This document shows, piece after piece, positions 1 through 7,000 of a DNA stretch of 64,000 bases. Every line of letters starts with the position of its first letter. Position 1 is the stretch's first letter. Origin of the DNA: Shimia_B sp038525525. Its GTDB lineage: Bacteria; Pseudomonadota; Alphaproteobacteria; Rhodobacterales; Rhodobacteraceae. The translations under genes and the position numbers were made by a program. The stretch lies in NCBI GenBank assembly GCA_038525525.1, contig JBCBHO010000003.1:496001-560000 (forward strand). Reading direction: 5' to 3'. A model generated the notes under the pieces. The model was not told the origin of the DNA. It searched no databases and was given only the letters and a program-made list of their open reading frames with translations.

Positions 1-310
1 GCCCCGCCACGGCGGCGGCGTTGAGCGTGTCGAGCCGTGTCATCACGCGGAGCAGCGTGAAGGCCACGAAGGGGATGATCGCGGACAGGATGAAGCCTGC
101 GGCGAGCGTGCCGATGAGCTGCGCGTCGACGCCGTTTTCGGCCACGGCCACGCCGCCTTTGAAGCCGATCGCGAAGAGAAGATAGATCGACATGGCCTTC
201 GCCGCGGCCTCGGGGATCGAGAGGTCCGAGCGGGCCAGTGCCGCGAAGAGCCCGAGGGCGAAGCTTAGGATGATGGGCGAAAGCAGGTTCTGTGCGGCGA
301 GGTCGAGCAT
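1..310 (-). CDS. SbtA-like sodium-dependent bicarbonate permease (N-terminal part)
   Basis: The reading frame starts with ATG at 310 and runs off the left edge, so only about 103 residues are visible. It opens with MLDLAAQNLLSPIILSFALG, then a second hydrophobic stretch with the segment YLLFAIGFKGGVAVAENG, then a third with LSAIIPFVAFTLLRV. These are typical of the SbtA/DUF897 permease family, which imports bicarbonate (with sodium in cyanobacteria) through the inner membrane. It lies 99 bases downstream of a carbonic anhydrase gene on the same strand, so the two probably form an inorganic-carbon operon. The family call rests on the N-terminal third only. The substrate is inferred from family and neighbour. 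Confidence 0.72.
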   Translation of the reverse strand, partial: MLDLAAQNLLSPIILSFALGLFAALARSDLSIPEAAAKAMSIYLLFAIGFKGGVAVAENGVDAQLIGTLAAGFILSAIIPFVAFTLLRVMTRLDTLNAAAVAG

Positions 311-409
311 GGGCGGGCCTTTAGCCACGTGCTCGTGCGACGTCCAGACCGGAGAGGGAAGTGGCGCCTGTCGCCCCATCAGGCACTATCGCCCGGGCGC
401 CCGACCACT

Positions 410-1060
410 TCAGATTTGTGCGAAGCCTTTCGTGGCCCCGTCGAAGGCGAGGAGCTCGCCGCTGCCGATATCCGTCCAGAGGCCATGGAGCTCGAGGAGG
501 CCCGCATCGACGGCCTCTGCCACGTAGGGGAAGGTGAGGAGATTGGTGATCGAGACCCGCACCGCCTCGTGTTCGAGGGCGCGGGTGCGCTCGGCCACGT
601 CGGCGATGTGGGCCACGCGTGCATGGCCTTCGCGGAGCGTGTCGATCCAGCGCCCGACAAAGCTCTCCTCGGCCTCGAGCGCCGGGGCCCTGCCCTCGCA
701 CATGTCACGGCACCCCGCCACGCCGCCGCAGCCCGAATGGCCCATGACGATGATATGGGGCACCTTGAGCACGCAGACCGCGTATTCGATCACCGCAGAG
801 GTGGCCTGCTGCGTGGCATCGGGGCGATAGGGCGGCACGAGGTTCGCGATGTTGCGGTGCACGAAGAAGTCCCCAGTGGCCGCGCCGAAGATCGAGAGCG
901 CGTTCACCCGGCTGTCGCTGCAGGAAATGAGCAGGGCCTTGGGGTGCTGGCCCTCATCGGCAAGGCGCCGCATCTGCGCGGCATTGATGGCGAGCGTGGT
1001 CTCGCTCCAGCTCCTGTATCGCTCAACAAGCTCCTGGGGGAGCGGCTTGGCCCTGTGCAT
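410..1060 (-). CDS. beta-class carbonic anhydrase
   Basis: A 216-residue protein that interconverts CO2 and bicarbonate in the cytoplasm. The zinc-site motifs of the beta class are present: CSDSR around residue 47 (Cys and the Asp-Arg dyad) and HSGCGG around residue 108 (His and Cys ligands). Length fits the bacterial beta class (about 200-230). An SbtA-like permease follows on the same strand, which suggests a shared role in bicarbonate supply for carboxylases. The ATG start is followed at once by the family-like helix QELVERYRSWSE. No signal peptide is seen. Confidence 0.95.
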   Translation of the reverse strand: MHRAKPLPQELVERYRSWSETTLAINAAQMRRLADEGQHPKALLISCSDSRVNALSIFGAATGDFFVHRNIANLVPPYRPDATQQATSAVIEYAVCVLKVPHIIVMGHSGCGGVAGCRDMCEGRAPALEAEESFVGRWIDTLREGHARVAHIADVAERTRALEHEAVRVSITNLLTFPYVAEAVDAGLLELHGLWTDIGSGELLAFDGATKGFAQI

Positions 1061-1206
1061 GGCGTGGTGACGCCTTTCTTACGCTTTCGCCCCCGGGTTA
1101 CATCAAATGATTAAGACAGTCATGGACGCTGGTAACTTTTCTTAAACAGCCCCCGTGCAATACCCTTGCCAAGTCGTGGGGGCGACGTGAACGAAGGGTG
1201 ATGAAG

Positions 1207-1590
1207 ATGCAAAACGTGATTGTTCTCGCGCATGATGAGACGGTCCGGATCGACATGGAGGTCTATTGCGCGCTCGAGGCGCAGCTGGGCGAGGCCGGGG
1301 CCGAGGGGGTGCTGAACCGGGCCATGGAAGAGATGGCGAACCGGCTCTCGCTCATCGAGCGCTGCTATTACCACGATGATCTCGCCGCGCTCTGGAAGGC
1401 CGCCAAGGGCCTCGTGGGCATCGCGGAGCAGATCGGCGTCTTCTCTCTCGCCCGGGCCGCGGCGGCGGTGGCCGATTGCGCGGGCCGGAGCGATCCCACG
1501 GCCCTCGCGGCCACGATGCACCGCCTCATCCGGCTGGGCGACCGCTCGCTCACGGCGGTCTGGGACATGCCCGAGATTTCCACGCGCTGA
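1207..1590 (+). CDS. Small helical protein resembling an Hpt domain without the phospho-accepting His
   Basis: About 127 residues, all predicted helical, with no signal peptide or membrane segment. The stretch HDDLAALWKAAKGLVGIAEQ followed by an Ala-rich helix has the spacing of the Hpt helix pair (normally HxLKGxA), but Trp-Lys replaces the phosphorylatable His. It could be a degenerate phosphotransfer or partner-binding domain; this is inference. ATG 1207 was chosen because GAAGGG at 1193-1198 is properly spaced for it; GTG 1198 and ATG 1201 are in frame. It is divergent from the carbonic anhydrase and upstream of the aminopeptidase. Confidence 0.7.
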   Translation: MQNVIVLAHDETVRIDMEVYCALEAQLGEAGAEGVLNRAMEEMANRLSLIERCYYHDDLAALWKAAKGLVGIAEQIGVFSLARAAAAVADCAGRSDPTALAATMHRLIRLGDRSLTAVWDMPEISTR

Positions 1591-1665
1591 GCGTGCTTTC
1601 CACCGCCGGAGCTCTTGGCTAGGCTGCGCGAAAGACGCGTGCCTCAGCCAGGAAAGAGCTCCCCC

Positions 1666-3048
1666 ATGTCCCTGACATTCGCCGCCGCCACTGACGCGGC
1701 GCTGCCCTTGAGCCTTGTGGAGCCGGACGGGTTCGAGGCCTGGGTCCGCACGCTGCCCTCGAGCCTCGGAGCCTGGGTGGCGAGCCAGGGCTTCACGGGC
1801 CAGCTCGGCCAGGTCGTCTCGCTACCCGGCGAAACAGGCACCGGCGCCGCGGCCATGGGCCTCGGCACGCCGGAGGCCCGGGCGCGCAAGCGCTTCGGCG
1901 CGTTGGCGGGCGTCGGCACGCTCCCGGAGGGCATTTACCGGGTCGACACCGCGCCCGAGGACGCCGATCTCGCGAGTTTCGCCCTCGGATGGCTCCTTTC
2001 CGGCTACCGGTTCGACCGCTACGCGAGCCAGCCCAGCCTCGGTGCCCGGCTCGTCTGCCCGGCGGGGCTCGACGCCGCCCGCCTCGAGGCCATCGCGGCG
2101 GGAGAAGCGCTCACCCGCGACCTCATCAACACGCCAGCCTCTGACATGGGACCGGCCGAACTCGAAGAGGCGGCCAGAACGCTGGCGCGCGACTTCGCGG
2201 CCGAGATCGACGTCATCGCCGACGCGGATCTCCTCAGCGAGAACTTTCCCATGATCCACACCGTGGGGCGTGCCTCGGCCCGCCGCCCGCGGCTCATCGA
2301 TATTCGCTGGGGCGGTGCGGGGCCTACGCTCACGCTCGTGGGCAAGGGGGTCTGCTTCGACACGGGCGGGCTCAACATCAAGCCCGGCGCCTCCATGGGC
2401 CTGATGAAGAAGGACATGGGCGGCGCCGCGGCGGTCCTCGGCCTCGCGCGGATGATCATGGCGACAGACGTCGCCCTGCGCTTGCGCGTGCTGATCCCTG
2501 CGGTGGAGAACAGCATCGACGGCTCCGCCTTCCGGCCCCAGGACATCCTCACCAGCCGTAAAGGCCTCACCGTCGAGATCAACAACACCGATGCCGAGGG
2601 GCGGCTTGTCCTCGCCGATGCCCTCGCGCTGGCCGAGGAGGAAAGTCCGGACCTCCTCGTCTCCATGGCGACGCTCACGGGCGCGGCCCGGGTAGCGGTG
2701 GGCCCCGATATCGCGCCGTTCTATACCGACGATGCCGCGCTCGCCGCCGCGCTTGAGGCCGCTGCCGCGCAGGCACAGGACCCGGTCTGGCGGATGCCGT
2801 TCCACGCGCCTTACGAGACGATGATCGAGCCGGGCATCGCCGATCTCGACAACGCGCCGAAGGGCGGTTTCGCCGGCTCCATCACGGCAGCGCTCTTCCT
2901 GCGGCGCTTCGCGAGTGATGCGCCGCGCTACCTGCATTTCGACATCTATGGCTGGCAGCCGAGCGGCGAGCCCGCGCGGCAGAAAGGCGGCGTGGGGCAG
3001 GGCACCCGCGCGCTCTTCGAGGCGCTGCCGGATGTGCTCGGGCTTTGA
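1666..3048 (+). CDS. M17 family leucyl aminopeptidase
   Basis: A 460-residue cytosolic metallopeptidase that removes N-terminal residues from peptides. The C-terminal catalytic domain (about residues 165-460) carries the M17 signature NTDAEGRLVLADAL, which holds metal-binding Asp and Glu. It also has GKGVCFDTGGLNIKP with the active-site Lys/Asp and MKKDMGGAA with the second Lys. It is shorter than E. coli PepA (503), as is usual for the alphaproteobacterial form. The upstream in-frame extension lacks family character, so ATG 1666 is preferred. The stop overlaps the start of the NlpC/P60 gene, which suggests coupled translation and joint use in peptide or wall-peptide turnover. Confidence 0.95.
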   Translation: MSLTFAAATDAALPLSLVEPDGFEAWVRTLPSSLGAWVASQGFTGQLGQVVSLPGETGTGAAAMGLGTPEARARKRFGALAGVGTLPEGIYRVDTAPEDADLASFALGWLLSGYRFDRYASQPSLGARLVCPAGLDAARLEAIAAGEALTRDLINTPASDMGPAELEEAARTLARDFAAEIDVIADADLLSENFPMIHTVGRASARRPRLIDIRWGGAGPTLTLVGKGVCFDTGGLNIKPGASMGLMKKDMGGAAAVLGLARMIMATDVALRLRVLIPAVENSIDGSAFRPQDILTSRKGLTVEINNTDAEGRLVLADALALAEEESPDLLVSMATLTGAARVAVGPDIAPFYTDDAALAAALEAAAAQAQDPVWRMPFHAPYETMIEPGIADLDNAPKGGFAGSITAALFLRRFASDAPRYLHFDIYGWQPSGEPARQKGGVGQGTRALFEALPDVLGL

Positions 3049-3956
3049 GGGACCGGAGGCTCACGCCGTGGAACGGTCGCGTGGCGCACACCTCCCTGGA
3101 GGGGAGTGTCGCGGCGGAAATCTTCACCGACGGGCATCTCGCCTGGGCAGGCGTGCCCATCCTCGACGTGCTCGACGCGCCCGGGGGCAAGCGGCAATGC
3201 CAGCTCCTCTTCGGGGAGCCCTTCCGCGTTCTCGATGACGCGCAGGATGCCTTCCATGCCTTCGGGATGCGCGAAACGGACGGCTATGTCGGGTGGGTGA
3301 GCAAGGCGGGGCTCCACACACGTGGCAGACAGCGGTTCGAGGCGGCGGAGTACCGGATCTGCGTGCCGCGCGCGCCGCTCTATGAGGAGCCGGAAATCAA
3401 GACCGCGCCCGGCGGCATCCTCTGGGCGGGGCGGCTTTTGTCCCTCGGCAGCCTGGTCTGGCACAGGCCCTTGAACCATGAAGGGCGGGAGCGGGAGCTC
3501 CACGACGGCGGCTGGTTCGTCACGATGGAGCGCGGAGTGAAGATGGACCGCGCGATGCACATGCGCTGGTCCCACGTCGTGCCCGTCGATCATGTCGAGA
3601 GCGATCCTGCCGGGGTGGCGGAGCGGTTTCTGCATACTCCGTATCTCTGGGGCGGCGAGTCAGGCCACGGCATTGACTGCTCGGGGCTCGTGCAGAGGGC
3701 CCTGCAGGCCTGCGGGATCCCGTGCCCGCGCGACAGTGACCAGCAGGCGACCGCGTTCGCAGCGGCGCCGGAGCCCTACCGTCGAGGCGACCTGGTCTTC
3801 TGGGAGGGGCATGTGGGCATCCTGCTCGACGCCGAGACGCTCCTCCACGCCAATGCCCATCACATGGTCGTGGCGAAGGAGCCGTTGGCGGAGGCCGTCG
3901 CCCGGATCGGAGCGCGTGAATTCGGAGCGGTGACGAAGGTCGCGCGGCCCGGCTAG
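3045..3956 (+). CDS. NlpC/P60 family cysteine peptidase with N-terminal SH3-like region
   Basis: About 303 residues. The first 190 or so look like bacterial SH3-type modules (GKRQCQLLFGEPFRVL and GYVGWVSKAGL are typical). The C-terminal 110 are an NlpC/P60 domain: the nucleophile is in GIDCSGLVQRAL, the His is in GHVGILLD, and a polar third residue follows near HANAHHM. Such enzymes cleave peptide cross-links or free muropeptides. No signal peptide is visible, so it may act on recycled wall peptides in the cytoplasm with the M17 peptidase upstream. The start is TTG at 3045, inside a TTGA overlap with the preceding stop; no ATG fits the family N-terminus. Confidence 0.9.
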   Translation: MRDRRLTPWNGRVAHTSLEGSVAAEIFTDGHLAWAGVPILDVLDAPGGKRQCQLLFGEPFRVLDDAQDAFHAFGMRETDGYVGWVSKAGLHTRGRQRFEAAEYRICVPRAPLYEEPEIKTAPGGILWAGRLLSLGSLVWHRPLNHEGRERELHDGGWFVTMERGVKMDRAMHMRWSHVVPVDHVESDPAGVAERFLHTPYLWGGESGHGIDCSGLVQRALQACGIPCPRDSDQQATAFAAAPEPYRRGDLVFWEGHVGILLDAETLLHANAHHMVVAKEPLAEAVARIGAREFGAVTKVARPG

Positions 3957-4285
3957 TCGACCGCGCGGATCAGCTTGCGCTCGAGGACGCGCAGCACGCC
4001 CTTGAGGTCATGGCCGCGCTTGAGCACCTGGCCCTCGGCGCCGATGACGGCGTACATCCCCTGCCGGCCGCGGAGCTTGGGCCGCTTTTCGATGCGGTAG
4101 AGCGGATGCTCGGCCGTGCGCCGGAAGACCGAGAAGATGGCCACGTCCCGCAGGGTGGAGATGCCGTAATCCCGCCATTCGCCCGCAGCGACCATGCGAC
4201 CGTAAAGCGAGAGGATGAGGCTGAGTTCGGTGCGGTGGAAGGCCACCTGCTCGGGCAGTCGGAAAGGCGCGGGCTGCATGTTCAT
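3953..4285 (-). CDS. DUF2794 family protein
   Basis: A 110-residue basic protein of the alphaproteobacterial DUF2794 family. The recognisable core is LSLILSLYGRMVAAGEWRDY and FSVFRRTAEHPLYRIEKRP, ending with VLRVLERKLIRAVD. The function is unknown. No signal peptide or membrane segment is seen. ATG 4285 (MNMQPAPFRLPEQ) matches the usual family start; the longer upstream frame is low-complexity shadow. The stop overlaps that of the convergent NlpC/P60 gene by 4 bases. The structured RNA candidate lies divergently upstream. Confidence 0.88.
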   Translation of the reverse strand: MNMQPAPFRLPEQVAFHRTELSLILSLYGRMVAAGEWRDYGISTLRDVAIFSVFRRTAEHPLYRIEKRPKLRGRQGMYAVIGAEGQVLKRGHDLKGVLRVLERKLIRAVD

Positions 4286-4357
4286 GACGCAAGAGTTGCC
4301 GTGGTGGGCTGCGAAATCAACCCTGTCTCGGTTTTGCCCGATATTTGCCCGCGAAGT

Positions 4358-4540
4358 TTCACGCACGCGCCCTACCGCCGCCGCTTGCGACGGCGAGGCA
4401 TGAGGGGCAACGCAAGGCGTCCCGGTGGGCCGCTCAATTGCCCCCACCCAGTGCGGTCGGCCGGGATGTCCTTGCGTGCGCCTTCCGCCTTCGGGCGGTG
4501 CGCAGATGAGGGCCGGCGTGGGGCACGCCGGCCCTTTTTG
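4358..4540 (+). ncRNA. Putative structured non-coding RNA with intrinsic terminator
   Basis: No convincing ORF fills this gap, yet the plus strand folds into an ordered set of helices. There is a hairpin at 4379-4395 (CGCCG/CGGCG). A long hairpin pairs ACGCAAGG 4410-4417 with CCTTGCGT 4470-4477 and TCCCGG 4420-4425 with CCGGGA 4461-4466. A UUCG-capped hairpin pairs TGCGC 4477-4481 with GCGCA 4500-4504 and CCGCC 4485-4489 with GGCGG 4494-4498. A possible closing stem joins CACGC and CCCT (4360-4373) to AGGG and GCGTG (4509-4520), competing with the terminator. The size and closed multi-helix layout would be compatible with a 6S-like RNA, but no diagnostic sequence is recognised. There is no SRP, tmRNA or RNase P core. 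The 5' end is a guess. Confidence 0.5.
4511..4540 (+). terminator. Strong rho-independent terminator
   Basis: A perfect 10-bp stem (GGCCGGCGTG at 4511-4520, CACGCCGGCC at 4524-4533) with a 3-base GGG loop is followed by C and five Ts (4535-4539). It faces the plus strand, and no plus-strand protein gene lies between 3957 and here. It therefore implies a short non-coding transcript starting in this gap. Confidence 0.85.
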
Positions 4541-4733
4541 CGTCAGACGACACGCCCCGACACATCCCGGCGTCCTCTCGCGCGCTTCCAATCGGTCTTC
4601 GCGCCCTTTGCGGCACCGGCCCCGCCCGCCTCCCCCTCACGCTGGCGCGTTCGGCCTTCGGTGGCCTCGCTGCGCTCGGGGGCGCGCAGCCGAGGGTGCG
4701 GTGAGGGGTGTGGCACCGGGATCGCCTCCGGCG

Positions 4734-4793
4734 GAGGTACGGGGCACAAAGATGCCGCCTGATCTCTCCGGTTTCTTTGTGCTCTTGTACCTC
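4734..4793. repeat. Imperfect inverted repeat, part of a dispersed intergenic element
   Basis: The left arm GAGGTAC-GGG-GCACAAAGA (4734-4752) is mirrored by TCTTTGTGC-TCTT-GTACCTC (4774-4793), with a 21-base centre. The complement of 4724-4756 resembles 44606-44637, with the shared core GGCATCTTTGTGCC, then GTACCTCC and CCGGAGG. This suggests a small repeat family found between genes. It lies downstream of imuB on that gene's strand. Confidence 0.6.
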
Positions 4794-4796
4794 GGG

Positions 4797-4820
4797 GGTC
4801 CGGGGGCTGGCCCCCGGTCC
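4797..4820. repeat. GC-rich palindrome downstream of imuB
   Basis: GGTCCGGGGGC (4797-4807) and GCCCCCGGTCC (4810-4820) form an almost perfect inverted repeat, with one T:T mismatch and only TG between the arms. It ends 20 bases after the imuB stop on the minus strand. It may protect the 3' end or act as a REP-like element. There is no T-run, so it is not a classical terminator. Confidence 0.6.
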
Positions 4821-4840
4821 GGTGCGGACCGTGCGGTGCA

Positions 4841-6505
4841 TCAGGCGAACTGGCCGTGGCAGAACCAGCCGCCCGTCTGCGCGCCACCATGGGCGTAGTA
4901 GAGCCAGAGGCGTTCACCCTCGCGGGTCATGACCTGCCAGTAGTCGCGCGTGCCGGTGCGCCAGGGGCGTTCGTCGAGCCACCATTCCGGCGCGATGCGT
5001 TCGGGGCCGCGGGCGCGGGCCGTCTCGAACCAGCGGCCGCGCCACTTGAAGCGGGCGGGGACATGGGGCGCGTCGGGGGTGTCGGGAGCGTCGACGAATT
5101 CCACCTCGAAGAGCGTGAGCGGGCGCGGCGGATGCTCCCGCGGCCAGTCCGTCGCGGGCTCCGAGAAGGCGGCGGCCAGCGTTTGCGCTGCCTTTTCGGG
5201 GATGTGAGAGGCGCCCGGCGCGCGGCGCGTGACGGCCTCGAGCCCGATGCGCGCGCCCAGGCGGCCGATGAGATCGTCGATCTCGTTCACCGCCTCGGGC
5301 GGGGCCTCCCCGGGGAGGCGGCGGTGCTGCTCTGCGCGCACGGCCTCGTGGGCCGGCGCGGAGAGGCGGAGCATGTCGATGCCGAAGCCCGCGTCGATCT
5401 CCGGCAGTTTCATGGCGATGAGCGGGCGCATGCGGTCGGGGAGCGCGGACGGCCGGGCGAGGCCCACCTCCACGGCCTGCGCGGTGCCGTCGGCGCGGTG
5501 CGCCTCGAGCCGGAGCCTGCGCGCGCCGCGCCCCGCCTCGGCGAGGCGATCGGCGAGCGTGGGCAGCATCCGGTCGAGGGCTGCGGCCACGTCCTCCTCG
5601 AGCCCGATGGGCTCCGGCAGCGACATCCGGCAGGCGAAGATCCGGGGCGGGCGCGCGGGGCTGATGGGCTCCGCCAGGAGCCCGAGCGCCTGGTCGATGC
5701 GCTGGCCCAGCACCGCGCCGTAGCGGCGCACGAGGGGCGCCCGGGGCTGGTTGAGGAGATCTTCCACCCGGCGCAGGCCCACGCGGCCCAGTTCCGTCAC
5801 CACGTCCTCGGGCAGGCGGAGTGCGGCCACGGGCAGCGCTGCCAGCGCCTGCCTTGCCTGACCGGGGGCGGCGATGCGGGCCTGCCGCGCGTGGAGCGCC
5901 ACGACCTTGGGCGCGGCCCCGCCCCGCTCCCAGTTGCGGCGTTTCACGGCGCGCGCGCGGGTGGCATAGGCCTCCTGGTCGATGGCGTCGCCGCTCCGCG
6001 CCGCGCCCACGCCCTGGCCGGCATAACGCGCCAGCGCCCAGGCGGCGCCGGGCGTGTCGGCGATGCCCAGCTGCACCGTGAGACCGAAGCGCGCGCAATC
6101 GGCCTCCACGAGATCGGCCACGCCCTCCTCCCCGCCGAAGAGGTGGCTCGCGCCGGTGAGATCGACGAAGAGCCCCGCGGGGCCCGAGCCGCTCACCCAG
6201 GGTGAGAATTTGCCGGCCCAGCGACGCAGATGACCGAGGAAGGCCTCCTCGGCGGGCACGTTCTCCTTCTCCGTCAGAAGCTCCGGGCACATGGCGAGCG
6301 CGTCGCGGAGCGGCTGACCCGCGCTGAGGCCCGCCAGCGACGCCTCCTCGGAAAGCGAGGCCAGCACCTGCATGTTGCCGCTCTCGCGCACCACCGCGAG
6401 GGGCCCGGCGACGGCGCCGCGCGCGCGGCGGATCGCCCGTTCCGCGCCCAATCGGGGAAACCAGAGCGCCAGGATGCGGCGCGGTTTGGCGGATGTGTTC
6501 TGCAT
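4841..6505 (-). CDS. imuB: ImuB-like Y-family DNA polymerase homologue
   Basis: A 554-residue protein with the ImuB opening RRILALWFPRLGAERAIRR and the conserved FVDLTGASHLFGGEEG and GIADTPGAAWALARY segments. ImuB proteins are catalytically inactive Y-family relatives that link the beta clamp to DnaE2 and ImuA during mutagenic lesion bypass. Neither imuA nor dnaE2 is adjacent: upstream is an I78 lipoprotein gene, downstream a repeat-rich gap. An SOS box of the alphaproteobacterial type spans the start codon, supporting LexA control. Start ATG 6505 is the only one that keeps the family N-terminus. Confidence 0.88.
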   Translation of the reverse strand: MQNTSAKPRRILALWFPRLGAERAIRRARGAVAGPLAVVRESGNMQVLASLSEEASLAGLSAGQPLRDALAMCPELLTEKENVPAEEAFLGHLRRWAGKFSPWVSGSGPAGLFVDLTGASHLFGGEEGVADLVEADCARFGLTVQLGIADTPGAAWALARYAGQGVGAARSGDAIDQEAYATRARAVKRRNWERGGAAPKVVALHARQARIAAPGQARQALAALPVAALRLPEDVVTELGRVGLRRVEDLLNQPRAPLVRRYGAVLGQRIDQALGLLAEPISPARPPRIFACRMSLPEPIGLEEDVAAALDRMLPTLADRLAEAGRGARRLRLEAHRADGTAQAVEVGLARPSALPDRMRPLIAMKLPEIDAGFGIDMLRLSAPAHEAVRAEQHRRLPGEAPPEAVNEIDDLIGRLGARIGLEAVTRRAPGASHIPEKAAQTLAAAFSEPATDWPREHPPRPLTLFEVEFVDAPDTPDAPHVPARFKWRGRWFETARARGPERIAPEWWLDERPWRTGTRDYWQVMTREGERLWLYYAHGGAQTGGWFCHGQFA

Positions 6506-6511
6506 TTGTTC
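6497..6511 (-). promoter_or_regulatory. LexA (SOS) box spanning the imuB start codon
   Basis: On the minus strand this reads GAAC-AAATGCA-GAAC, an exact match to the alphaproteobacterial LexA consensus GAAC-N7-GAAC (GTTC-N7-GTTC on the plus strand). The imuB ATG lies inside the 7-base spacer. A repressor here would block initiation or early elongation. The position implies a very short or absent leader. Confidence 0.8.
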
Positions 6512-6573
6512 ACAATCGATGATTCCCCGCGCGGAGTCGAGGTGTGACGCAAGGCGTGCGCCAGGCTGCGCGG

Positions 6574-6876
6574 TCAGCCGCAGCTCACCCGGGTGACGCG
6601 CTCGGCCGCGTCGAGGGTGATGTTGAGGCGCGCGGGCAGGAAATCCATCGTCACGGCCATTCCCGGGCGGATGATGCGCACGGGGCCGAGGATCTCGGTG
6701 CGCATGAGGTCTTCGCGGCTCTGGCCCACCAGGCCTTGCAGCGCGTCCGCGCCGCAGGGCGCGAGCGCCGCGCCCGTTGCCGGGGTCTCAATCGGCCCAA
6801 CCGGCTCAACTGGCGTGCAGGCCGCGAGTGCGCACGACACGGCGAACGCGGCGAAGAGGATGGTCAGGCGGATCAT
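6574..6876 (-). CDS. Lipoprotein of the peptidase inhibitor I78 family
   Basis: About 100 residues. The N-terminus IRLTILFAAFAVSCALAAC is a lipoprotein signal with lipobox LAAC and Cys near residue 20. The mature part has the I78 pattern: CGADALQGLVGQ, then RIIRPGMAVTMDFLPARLNI with the ending LDAAERVTRVSCG, which is the potato-inhibitor-I-like fold with two terminal cysteines. It probably sits in the inner or outer membrane facing the periplasm and may inhibit serine peptidases; this is known only from the family. ATG 6876 was chosen for its signal peptide. It is divergent from adhC. Confidence 0.85.
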   Translation of the reverse strand: MIRLTILFAAFAVSCALAACTPVEPVGPIETPATGAALAPCGADALQGLVGQSREDLMRTEILGPVRIIRPGMAVTMDFLPARLNITLDAAERVTRVSCG

Positions 6877-7000
6877 GGCAGGATCGTCCGTCAATCGGGC
6901 CCGCGCCGCAAGACGCTTCAAAATCATTGCATTGCACGGAATGCTCCGCCTAGGCTCCGAGCGATTGGCCAAGGCCAACGGACAAGGGGAGGAGACCGTC

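Noticed and set aside
4358..4540. SRP RNA, tmRNA or RNase P RNA at the structured locus
   Set aside because: The SRP GGAAG-type core, the tmRNA tag frame with tRNA-like ends and the RNase P GAGGAAAGTC core are all absent.
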